In this document: positions 56,961 to 64,000 of the stretch, one piece after another
Position numbering within the stretch: the stretch's first letter is position 1
Layout: every line of letters starts with the position of its first letter
DNA from: Kitasatospora arboriphila
Lineage (GTDB): Bacteria; Actinomycetota; Actinomycetes; Mycobacteriales; Mycobacteriaceae
Direction: 5' to 3'
Assembly (NCBI RefSeq): GCF_000717275.1
Contig: NZ_JNYV01000014.1
Span: forward strand, 9,495-73,494
Length of the DNA stretch: 64,000 nucleotides
Translations under genes and position numbers: made by a program
Notes under the pieces: model-generated
Database searches by the model: none
The model's input: the letters and a program-made list of their open reading frames with translations, nothing else
Told to the model about the DNA's origin: nothing

Positions 56961-56992
56961 ACTATGCTAATAGTTTACGGTGTGAACTGCAA
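56961..56992 (-). promoter_or_regulatory. promoter of the P450 gene with overlapping operator
   Basis: Minus-strand TTGCAG (56992-56987) and TAGCAT (56969-56964) are separated by 17 bp. The perfect dyad ACTAT-N4-ATAGT (56961-56974) covers the -10 box, just as at the binding-protein promoter. Confidence 0.6.
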
Positions 56993-57252
56993 CACCTACT
57001 CTAGGGTGCCACGCCGAAAGATGCATTCGCCCAGGTGAATTGAGAATGCGGTGCGCGAGGCATAGGGTCATCGCACCGGTTGGGAGAAGTGCGGTTCGTA
57101 GGAGGCGTGGACTGGCACGCGTTCCGACACCGGTCGACAAGCCGCTATCCGCCGCGAATTGCGGGGTTCAGTCAACGAACCACCCACGCTGGCTCTACGT
57201 CTCCACGACGCAGGTGAGGCACGGGATGAGGTCCGCATGTAGTAACGCGCCC

Positions 57253-58614
57253 TCAGTCGACCAGTAGTGCGGTGAGTTCAGAGAGATCTTCGATCTCATC
57301 GAGTCCTCTGACCGCGGCCACGATGTCGTTGGCGCGGCCGCGTGATATTACAGGTGCGACGTTCTCATGAAACTTGGCTTCGAGATCACTGGATGTGGCT
57401 GGGTTAGCGAGCCATCCCCGGGCCTCCTGTTGCGACGCAGTGAGAACTCGACCGTCGATTGTCGTGATCCGAACTTCGGTTGCAAATGAAGCGTCATCTT
57501 CGACCTCCACGGGGTGGGTGCAGACTTTATCAACGACCGCCAGCAATCGTGGATCGGTCCAGCGCTGCTCGTCGGAATAGAACGCTAGATCGTTCGACTT
57601 GTGTACGAGACGCAACGCTACGCTGAAGCCGAGAGAGTACTGGGCAGTGAGCATGTCGGTCGGCCGCCGAATTCCGCCGCAGTGTTCAATCGCAAACTCC
57701 GACATGCTGACATGAATCTCGTCGATCTCGTTGGCCTGAAGGTGGTGCTCGATTTGAATCATTTGCACGGCATCGAGTGCGGCGTGCACAGTCCCCACCG
57801 CAGGATAAAGCTTGAAAAACGTATCCATGATGTGCCACCGGGTCACGTCGATGTCTCCGATACCGCCCCCAGAGTCGTTCCCGCCAAACAGTCGCCAGAT
57901 ACCGCGAGGGCCGTCAAATGTGGCGGTCGGGCCGGTCAAACCTTCCTGTGCAAACAACGCTGCCATCGACCCAGACCTCGCGGCCATCCCCCCATGTGTC
58001 CGCTTGACCGTACCGCCGCTGAACGCGAACTCCATGGTGCCACCCGCCTCGCTAGCTGCTGCCCCGAGAGCGTTCGCTAGCTGGGCTGTGTCAAGATGCA
58101 AAAGACGCCCCGCCGCAGCGGCCGCACCAAACACTCCAGAGACCTTCATCGCGTGCCATCCAGCAGCATGAATTGTCGCGCGCACTGGTTCGACCGAGAG
58201 TACAGCTGCCTGATAGCCGGCAACGACGCTTGCGATAAATTCCTTTCCGGATGAAGCCATCGCCTCCGCGAAGGCGATGGCCGTCGGAATCACAATCGTG
58301 CCCGGATGCCCACATATCTTGTGGATGTCATCGAACTCCGAACTATGTCCATACGCGCCGTTGACCAGCGCCGCGAGCGGGGGTGCGGTTCTGTCGCGAT
58401 GTCCTACAATTGTGCACTGCGGGCCCGAGTTCATGCGCTGCACTACCTTCAGAACTGGATCGACAGATGACAGCGTCGTCCCTCGCAGCTGAACTCCGAG
58501 CTGATCTATCAAACATTTCTTGGCGTGGTCAACGACTTCGTCTGGTAGGGCATCGTAGGTGATCTCAGCCAAATGTGTCGCGAGCTGCTGTACTGCAGTC
58601 CCCGATCTCTTCAA
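57253..58614 (-). CDS. MmgE/PrpD family protein (methylcitrate/aconitate-type (de)hydratase)
   Basis: The 453-residue cytoplasmic protein has family landmarks DHAKKCLIDQLGVQL, AALVNGAYGHSSEFDDIHKI, and GHPGTIVIPTAIAFAEA in the N-terminal helical domain. FSGGTVKRTHGGMAARSGSM follows, then a C-terminal lid. Family members dehydrate, decarboxylate or isomerise tricarboxylic acids; many paralogues have unknown substrates. The start is a TTG at 58614 preceded by GGGGG. No prpB or prpC is nearby, so the methylcitrate cycle is not implied. It probably processes an acid from the P450 pathway. Confidence 0.85.
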   Translation of the reverse strand: MKRSGTAVQQLATHLAEITYDALPDEVVDHAKKCLIDQLGVQLRGTTLSSVDPVLKVVQRMNSGPQCTIVGHRDRTAPPLAALVNGAYGHSSEFDDIHKICGHPGTIVIPTAIAFAEAMASSGKEFIASVVAGYQAAVLSVEPVRATIHAAGWHAMKVSGVFGAAAAAGRLLHLDTAQLANALGAAASEAGGTMEFAFSGGTVKRTHGGMAARSGSMAALFAQEGLTGPTATFDGPRGIWRLFGGNDSGGGIGDIDVTRWHIMDTFFKLYPAVGTVHAALDAVQMIQIEHHLQANEIDEIHVSMSEFAIEHCGGIRRPTDMLTAQYSLGFSVALRLVHKSNDLAFYSDEQRWTDPRLLAVVDKVCTHPVEVEDDASFATEVRITTIDGRVLTASQQEARGWLANPATSSDLEAKFHENVAPVISRGRANDIVAAVRGLDEIEDLSELTALLVD

Positions 58615-58736
58615 TGTTCCCCCTTGCGCGGTCGTTTGGTTGCCCGCCGCTCAGAAGCTGGAGCGCAATCGACGGGCGCCAGATGAGGCCAAGTCGACAT
58701 ATGCGGGCAGCGAGTTCCGCGCCTTAGGCGACAACA

Positions 58737-58770
58737 CACATAATCATAGTCATATTCTCGAGGGGGTCAA
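58737..58770 (-). promoter_or_regulatory. promoter of the MmgE/PrpD gene with overlapping operator
   Basis: Minus-strand TTGACC (58770-58765) and TATGAT (58748-58743) are separated by 16 bp. ACTAT-GATT-ATGTG (58750-58737) covers the -10 box. Its right arm matches the shared dyad at three of five positions. Confidence 0.5.
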
Positions 58771-58798
58771 CTAACGTATCGGGCTGCTCCGCCGCACC

Positions 58799-59362
58799 TT
58801 ACGGGGCCGTGATCAACGCGACCGCGGCAGCAACGCCTTTCCTCAACGAATCAGCGTGCTGGGCTGCTGTCGGCCCGAACGCAGGGCTGAAGGGGTTAGC
58901 GGGCGACCACGCAGTGGCGAGGGCCATGATAGCGGTCAGCAGTTCGGCAGGCGCGAATACCGAGGCAACCATTCCATTGCGCTGCGCATCCTCGATAGCT
59001 CGCACTTTCCCGCGGTGAACTTCAGCACGCTCGGCCGGATCGTCTGTGGTCCGTTCCAGGCTCGACCAGCTCATCAGTCGAAGCAAATCTGGATTTGCAG
59101 TCGCAAAATCGAACACCTTCGCGGCGTACGCGGGCAGGTCCTCGGGCGTGAACTCTATCTCCTCATAGACCCTCAGCAGATGGGCCTGAAGTACTGCCGT
59201 GAACAGCGCCTCCTTGTTGCCAAAGTAGACGTAGATCAGGTTCTTGTTGTAACCGGCAGCTTGCGCAATCTTGTCGATGCGTGCGCCAGCGATGCCATGG
59301 GTAGCGAACTCGCTGGTTGCTGCATCAAGTATCGCCTGTCGGGTGACGTCCGCCTTGCCCAT
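58799..59362 (-). CDS. TetR/AcrR family transcriptional regulator
   Basis: The 187-residue repressor has a helix-turn-helix (RIDKIAQAAGYNKNLIYVYF) and a helical ligand domain. ATG 59362 has GAAGGGAG upstream; a GTG at 59368 is also possible. It is divergent from the SDR gene at 59456, and the space between holds a long dyad. The TetR protein probably represses both genes until a ligand appears. Confidence 0.88.
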   Translation of the reverse strand: MGKADVTRQAILDAATSEFATHGIAGARIDKIAQAAGYNKNLIYVYFGNKEALFTAVLQAHLLRVYEEIEFTPEDLPAYAAKVFDFATANPDLLRLMSWSSLERTTDDPAERAEVHRGKVRAIEDAQRNGMVASVFAPAELLTAIMALATAWSPANPFSPAFGPTAAQHADSLRKGVAAAVALITAP

Positions 59363-59397
59363 GCCCACTCCCTTCTACGTCCTCAGACTACCAGTTG

Positions 59398-59439
59398 ACT
59401 AACTAGTTACCTAACTATAGTCTTGGGTAACTAGTTAGT
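59398..59439. promoter_or_regulatory. long operator dyad between TetR and SDR genes
   Basis: ACTAACTAGTTACC (59398-59411) and GGTAACTAGTTAGT (59426-59439) are a perfect 14-bp inverted repeat around a 14-bp spacer. Each arm contains the self-complementary AACTAGTT. It occupies the divergent promoter region and ends about 16 bp before the SDR start codon. Binding by the adjacent TetR is inferred. Confidence 0.7.
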
Positions 59440-59455
59440 TAACCCAGGAGGAAGC

Positions 59456-60292
59456 ATGACACAGCGCACGTGGTTTATTACTGGCATCAACAGTGGCTTT
59501 GGTCGCCTCATGACTGAGCAGCTACTTGAACGCGGTGACCGGGTCGCAGGAACGGTGCGAAAACCCGACTCACTAGACGACCTAGTTGAAAAATATGGGT
59601 CGAACCTCTGGGTCGGAATCCTGGACGTCACCGACACGCTTCGCGTGCAACAGGTGGTCGATCAAGCGTTCAACGACCTGGGAACAATCGATGTAGTGGT
59701 CAACAACGCTGGATACGGCCTCTTCGGCGCGGTTGAAGAGTTACGAGTGGACCAGATCAGGCACATCGTCGAGACCAATCTGATCGGCTCCATCTTATTG
59801 ACTCGAGCCGCCTTACCCCACCTCCGTGCGCAGGGCGGGGGCCGAATAATCCAGATCTCGACGTACGGAGGCCAAGCAACCGGGCCCGGGGCGTCGATGT
59901 ACCACGCCAGCAAATGGGGAATAGAAGGCTTTATGGAGTCGACGGCAAAGGACGTTGCGCCATTCAATATCGGAGTAACAATCATCGAACCCGGCGGCGC
60001 GCGCACCGAGTTCCGGTTCGGCAGCTCGCAGTTGGGCCAGCCGATAGAGGCCTATGACAACAGTCCTGCGGCTATGGTGCGCCAGGTAAAAGACCGCTCG
60101 CATCCTTCTCTGGGAGATCCATCGAAGATAGCGTCGATCGTCATCGGCAGCGCGGACCAGGACCCCGCACCGTTACGAATTGCGCTGGGGAGTGACTCCT
60201 TCAAGTTTATCCACGCAGCACTCACTTCACGATTGGCTGAACTCGAGAAGCAGGAAGGTCTCGCACGTTCAACCGACTTCAGTACCGAGTAA
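59456..60292 (+). CDS. SDR family oxidoreductase
   Basis: NAD(P)-dependent classical short-chain dehydrogenase of 278 residues. The cofactor motif is TGINSGFG, followed by NNAGYG; the catalytic Ser lies in QISTYGG and YHASK supplies Tyr and Lys. An Arg in the first loop after the Rossmann helix (VRKPDSL) suggests NADP preference. AGGAGG lies just before the ATG. It is divergent from and probably controlled by the TetR gene. Substrate unknown. Confidence 0.9.
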   Translation: MTQRTWFITGINSGFGRLMTEQLLERGDRVAGTVRKPDSLDDLVEKYGSNLWVGILDVTDTLRVQQVVDQAFNDLGTIDVVVNNAGYGLFGAVEELRVDQIRHIVETNLIGSILLTRAALPHLRAQGGGRIIQISTYGGQATGPGASMYHASKWGIEGFMESTAKDVAPFNIGVTIIEPGGARTEFRFGSSQLGQPIEAYDNSPAAMVRQVKDRSHPSLGDPSKIASIVIGSADQDPAPLRIALGSDSFKFIHAALTSRLAELEKQEGLARSTDFSTE

Positions 60293-60947
60293 TAGCGGGG
60301 CGGGGCCGGCACGGTGCCACCACTCGCTGCCTCGCCCGCCTACTGGCTCCTGACACCGCCCGCCGCCGACCAGGAACCGGGAATCCGCGATCGGGCAGCG
60401 GGGACCAAGTGGAAGCTCTAGTCCACACAGACCACCTCTTTGCTGCGAACTGTAATCACAGCACGAAGGGCAGGGCGGTGCATGGGCGAACCCACTGTGC
60501 CGACCTGCTCCTTCAAAATGCGACCTGTGCCGTCGGCTCCGGAACCGCGAGGCGCACGTCCGCACATGACCTCGGGTTCAAAACTACTCCCAGTCGTTTT
60601 CCCGGCTGGGCATCAGAACCGCGAGGTCGGCGTTCAACGGTTCACTAGAGCCGACGCCGCGCGGCACACACTAGATCCCCTGCCAGCAAGGATCGAAATA
60701 CTCTGGCAGTTAGATCAATTCAGACGATCTGGCTCCAGTGCAATCCGCCTCAAGACGTCGGCGCAACAAGAACCTCGGGAGGTCCTTGCCCCCCGAGGTT
60801 CTTTGCACCCGCCTGATCGTTACAGATCACCAACGAAACACTATGGTCGCGATCAACGGCGAAGGCCAAGCGGCACGTGGTCACTCTTTGACAGGACGGG
60901 CACCGGTTAACGGCAGTGCCTACCGTGATCGGTATTACTCATCGGCC
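60293..60947. other. intergenic stretch of about 650 bp with one hairpin
   Basis: I see no gene here. The only structure is the hairpin at 60768-60803. Open frames are Arg/Pro/Thr-rich without family features. Confidence 0.45.
60768..60803. terminator. terminator-like hairpin
   Basis: AAGAACCTCGGG (60768-60779) pairs perfectly with CCCGAGGTTCTT (60792-60803) around a 12-nt loop, and T follows on the plus strand. It lies 475 bp after the SDR and 145 bp before the next promoter, so it may end a long untranslated transcript or insulate the following gene. Confidence 0.5.
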
Positions 60948-60988
60948 TTGCTGTGACCTCCTTCACACGATACTATCCATGCGCATGG
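60948..60988 (+). promoter_or_regulatory. promoter and palindrome upstream of the sugar-type binding protein
   Basis: TTGCTG (60948-60953) and TACTAT (60971-60976) are separated by 17 bp. The perfect 12-bp palindrome CCATGCGCATGG (60977-60988) starts right after the -10 box, where a repressor would cover the transcription start. ACTATCCAT here is identical to part of the operator at 52220. Confidence 0.55.
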
Positions 60989-61120
60989 TATTCATCTATC
61001 GGACACGGCCACGATCCGTACCGACTAACACGTGTGTCCTACGCCAGCCTCGCGGCATTGGCAGAGACATCAGGACACGGTCTGCGGACGGCATCTGCCA
61101 CGACATGAAGGAACTCTTCA

Positions 61121-62290
61121 ATGACATTTCGTTCGAGGGGCCGGTGCCCTCGCGGCTCGCGAAAGCGGGTCGCAACAGCAGCCTCACTGGCTATGGTTCT
61201 AGGTCTAGGCTTGGTCGCGTGCACCGAGGACTCTGCTGTAAACGCTGTCGGCGGTTCCGGATCCCAGGAATGCATCGCAGCGGCAGACAAATTCCTAGAA
61301 CCCTGGGAAGGGCTCCCCACGTCACTTCCTGCGTCCCCACCCGGGAGATACACCCCACTCACCAAACCGGTACCAGCAGGCGGCAAGGCAATCGCACTGA
61401 CCACAGCGATTCCGTCAGCACAAGAGAGTTCCGAAGCGTTCATCGACGCGGCCAAGGCAGTTGGTTGGTCCGCTAAGAGCTTGAACTTTGATGGCTCGGT
61501 CCCGGATCTGCTCGCAAAGTTCGATCAGGCAATTGGCGAAAAGCCGACTGCCATCTGGATCCAAGCATTCCCCGCTGCGGCAATGCAGAAGCAACTGGAC
61601 GCTGCAAAGGCCGCGGGCATTGTTGTTGGCATGGCGAGCGTAGTCGACCAGCCACAGTCGTACCCGGGATTCGCCGCGGTCAGCAACGGCGGCATCACGA
61701 TCGAAGAAGTTAACCGATTGCATGCCTACTGGTTTATGCGAGACTCAAAGTGCGCCGGCAATGTAGCGATCTTTACTTTGCCGTTTCCCATCGTAGAGAA
61801 GGGTGATCAGGTATTCACGGACACCGTTAAACAGAACTGTCCGGACTGCAAAGTGACATCTAGCCTGATTCAGCCACAAGACCTGGGTACCCCTAAGACA
61901 GCGAGCACGATTGTGTCAAAATTGCAATCCGATCCGACTACGAAGTACGCGTTCACGGTGATTGGAAACCTTGCCAACGGTGTTGCGCCTGCCCTAAAGC
62001 AGGCGGGCGTGAACGATATTCGCATTTTCGGCTCCTCGCCCGACGCCGAGTCGATGGCCGCTCTGCGTGATGGATCAAATGCGTGGTGGGTTAACCAAAA
62101 TTCTGTGATGCAAGGATGGGCGTCGTTCGATTCGATTCTGCGAGCGGTAACCTCCGAGCAGGTACAACCAGATCCCGGTCACTACCCGCTATCCGTCCTC
62201 ACGTCTGAGAACGTCTCTGACGGGACTGAGGTACCGGTAGTTCCTGCGGACTACCAGAGTGAGTTCAGAGCATTGTGGGGCATGAGCTAG
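61121..62290 (+). CDS. sugar-type ABC substrate-binding lipoprotein (Peripla_BP_4)
   Basis: The 389-residue exported protein has signal peptide AASLAMVLGLGLVAC with lipidation at that cysteine. Two-lobe type-I binding-protein features include AIALTTAIPSAQESSEAFID and PTAIWIQAFPAAAMQKQLDA. Relatives bind sugars, autoinducer-2 or other small molecules. AAGGA lies about 8 bp before the ATG. No matching permease or ATPase gene is adjacent in the window. A perfect hairpin follows the stop. Confidence 0.85.
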   Translation: MTFRSRGRCPRGSRKRVATAASLAMVLGLGLVACTEDSAVNAVGGSGSQECIAAADKFLEPWEGLPTSLPASPPGRYTPLTKPVPAGGKAIALTTAIPSAQESSEAFIDAAKAVGWSAKSLNFDGSVPDLLAKFDQAIGEKPTAIWIQAFPAAAMQKQLDAAKAAGIVVGMASVVDQPQSYPGFAAVSNGGITIEEVNRLHAYWFMRDSKCAGNVAIFTLPFPIVEKGDQVFTDTVKQNCPDCKVTSSLIQPQDLGTPKTASTIVSKLQSDPTTKYAFTVIGNLANGVAPALKQAGVNDIRIFGSSPDAESMAALRDGSNAWWVNQNSVMQGWASFDSILRAVTSEQVQPDPGHYPLSVLTSENVSDGTEVPVVPADYQSEFRALWGMS

Positions 62291-62304
62291 CACAGTTCTA
62301 GCGC

Positions 62305-62339
62305 GTGGAGGGTTTGCACAACAGTTGCAAACCCTCCAC
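62305..62339 (+). terminator. strong terminator hairpin
   Basis: GTGGAGGGTTTGCA (62305-62318) pairs perfectly with TGCAAACCCTCCAC (62326-62339), a 14-bp stem with a 7-nt loop, 15 bp after the binding-protein stop. Confidence 0.75.
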
Positions 62340-62694
62340 TGACTCCACTGGTTGTAAACTGCGTCTCCCCGAAGAATAGTGATTGATTCGGAGATGTGCA
62401 GCATAGAGGGACGCGGTCAGCGACTCGAAAAAAGCGATGGGCCAATTGTCCTTTCTGGCAACTGACCCACTTAATAAACACTAAAACCGATTCTGGCGAG
62501 GTGTTGACGAGGCGGTTACGGCCTCGACTTAGAACGACGACCACACACACATCCGGCGGCTGGTCTTAGTCCCATGAGCCTGATTCGATCGATCCACCAA
62601 ACCGCCCCCGCACCTTCCGTCAGGTGGCGTATGCCCTCTGCCCGCAAGATCGACAGCGGATGACGGTGAGTGTCCTCATGTAGAAGGGAAGACA
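62340..62694. other. intergenic stretch of about 355 bp, nothing recognised
   Basis: It separates the terminator from the second SDR. I could not pick out convincing promoter boxes or a gene, although the SDR promoter should be here. Confidence 0.4.
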
Positions 62695-63447
62695 ATGACA
62701 AATAGATTCCTAAGTGAAAAGACTGCTTTGGTGACCGGGGGCGGCCGCGGCATTGGCCTTGCTGTGTCACGTGCGTTGCTCGAGGCTGGCGCCGCGGTCA
62801 TAATGGTGGGCCGTACCGAATCGACGCTTGAGGATGCGAGATTTCAGTTGTCAAAGCAATACTCAAAGATTTCCTATTTCGTGGGAGATGTCTGCGAAGA
62901 AGCAACTGTGGTGGATGCTGTCGCCTACGCCCGAACAAAGTTCGGATCGGTCGATATTCTGGTGAATAATGCGCAGGAAATTACCGTCGCTCCGTTACTG
63001 GACCTGTTGAGGCGAGACTTCGAGGCGGCGTGGCAATCAGGCCCAATGGCAGCGCTGGCATTTATGAAGGAATGCCATTCTGACTTGCGCAACGGAGGTG
63101 TGGTAATCAACATGTTGTCGGGGGCCGGCATACGTTGGGACATGGATACCTACGGTGCATACGGTACGGCGAAGCAAGCCCTTGCGACCATCACGCGTAC
63201 GGCGGCATGTGAATGGGGACCGACCGGAATCCGAGTAGTTGGAGTCATGCCCAACGCCGCAACCGACGCATGGTCCGACTTCGAAGAAAAGTATCCTGAA
63301 GCGGCGCGCGAGTATATCGGCCGCCTTCCCCTTCGTCGGATGGGGTCTCCGGACGAAATCGGTCGGGCAGTTGCTTTCCTGGCTGGACCCGACGCCGGCT
63401 TGATTACGGGATCGATTGTAAAGCTTGACGGTGGATTAGCCCCGTAA
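62695..63447 (+). CDS. SDR family oxidoreductase
   Basis: NAD(P)-dependent classical short-chain dehydrogenase of 250 residues. The cofactor motif is TGGGRGIG and catalytic Tyr-Lys are in YGTAK; the Ser is probably in INMLSGAG. The structural motif normally NNAG reads NNAQ. The C-terminus LITGSIVKLDGGLAP is typical. AGAAGGGAAG lies just upstream of the ATG. Probably a catabolic enzyme of the island; substrate unknown. Confidence 0.9.
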   Translation: MTNRFLSEKTALVTGGGRGIGLAVSRALLEAGAAVIMVGRTESTLEDARFQLSKQYSKISYFVGDVCEEATVVDAVAYARTKFGSVDILVNNAQEITVAPLLDLLRRDFEAAWQSGPMAALAFMKECHSDLRNGGVVINMLSGAGIRWDMDTYGAYGTAKQALATITRTAACEWGPTGIRVVGVMPNAATDAWSDFEEKYPEAAREYIGRLPLRRMGSPDEIGRAVAFLAGPDAGLITGSIVKLDGGLAP

Positions 63448-64000
63448 GCCCCGCTCAGGCACAGGTACGGGCACTCTCGACGGAGGCTTGCGCTATGTAA
63501 CATACATGACCGGCTCGACTGCGAATGATAAGCAACGACACGAAATCGACAATAGTTTCACTATATCGAGCAGATACAGCCCCCATTCGAGTGGAGCCTC
63601 TAAGATAGGCGCAGCGTGCCCCGAAAGCCCCAGTTCAGCGGCTTGATCTGAACACTCCGCCTTGGCCGCGACCGCCATGGTAAGAAGCCGAGTAAACCCA
63701 CGGGCCAGTACCAGCCGCGACAGCCTGCGGGCGGGTAACACCCGTTGCGCGCCATGTATGCAAGAGTCGAAAAGATGCGGGTCGGAGTCGTCGTTGCCGC
63801 GAGGCGCGCCCCAGTTCGCCCGTCGATGCTCCCAAAAAGGAGCGGTGGATCGCTCAGCTTTGATTCTGAGCTGTATCAGTGTTGCGGCGGGATGGTCTGC
63901 CGGTTGGCGGGGTAAGTCCCGTCAACCTGTTGCGCGGTCCCCAAAAAGTGCTTACTGTGATCATGGTCATCGATCAGCAGTACTGAACATCTCTCCCGCG
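63448..64000. other. right end of window, nothing recognised
   Basis: No gene is recognised in this stretch of about 550 bp. The frame on the minus strand at 63493-63741 has no family features and no convincing ribosome site. A gene may begin beyond the window edge. Confidence 0.4.

Noticed and set aside
61039..61455. Minus-strand open frame opposite the start of the sugar-type binding protein
   Set aside because: Antisense to a clear lipoprotein signal peptide; no supporting motifs.
63860..64000. Possible mobile-element end at the right edge
   Set aside because: No terminal inverted repeat or transposase frame can be seen in the sequence available.

Overview
The window is GC-rich DNA from an actinobacterium, most likely of the order Mycobacteriales (Gordonia, Rhodococcus or a relative). 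The indications are GTG starts behind purine-rich ribosome sites, an Lsr2 protein, GAF-ANTAR remnants, an F420-type oxidoreductase, DUF3263 and BTAD regulators. This placement is inference from family content. I see no rRNA, tRNA, CRISPR array or intact transposase.

Region 1 (0-32 kb) is accessory metabolism. It opens with a GAF-ANTAR gene broken by two frameshifts and a second ANTAR relic. A TetR regulator, an acyl-CoA ligase, an MFS exporter, an F420-type (LLM) oxidoreductase and a SnoaL-like protein follow. Then come a keto-acid decarboxylase, a FUSC membrane protein, a carotenoid oxygenase, a ruined membrane-protein gene with its intact paralogue, a flavin oxidase, small secreted proteins, a secreted lipase and a second MFS exporter. 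A giant LuxR-type ATPase regulator, a flavin hydroxylase, an HD-domain protein, a third MFS exporter, a giant BTAD regulator and a hemerythrin-like protein close the region.

Region 2 (33-48 kb) looks like a mobile or defence neighbourhood. It holds a GH26-like hydrolase, a GGDEF protein, a membrane-anchored HNH/excalibur protein, a DUF1016 (YhcG) PD-(D/E)XK nuclease and an Lsr2 protein. A three-gene recombinase module has one active and one apparently inactive tyrosine recombinase. A P-loop GTPase with a frameshift near its start is paired with a small partner. Divergent from it is a two-gene unit that I consider the best candidate for an undescribed system. Its first protein resembles the N-terminal half of actinobacterial Mrr-type restriction endonucleases but lacks the nuclease domain. 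It overlaps by 4 nt a DUF4041 protein ending in a T5orf172/GIY-YIG domain. A TetR gene and an MFS gene with an internal deletion follow.

Region 3 (49-64 kb) has visibly more A/T in codon third positions and is probably a separately acquired catabolic island. It encodes a NitT/TauT-type ABC importer with a divergent binding lipoprotein, an FCD-type GntR regulator, a DUF1059 protein, a cytochrome P450 with an atypical I-helix, an MmgE/PrpD protein, a TetR/SDR pair, an orphan sugar-type binding lipoprotein and a second SDR. Four promoters here carry the same dyad (ACTAT-N4-ATAGT and close variants) over the predicted -10 box. I read this as one regulon, probably of the GntR protein.
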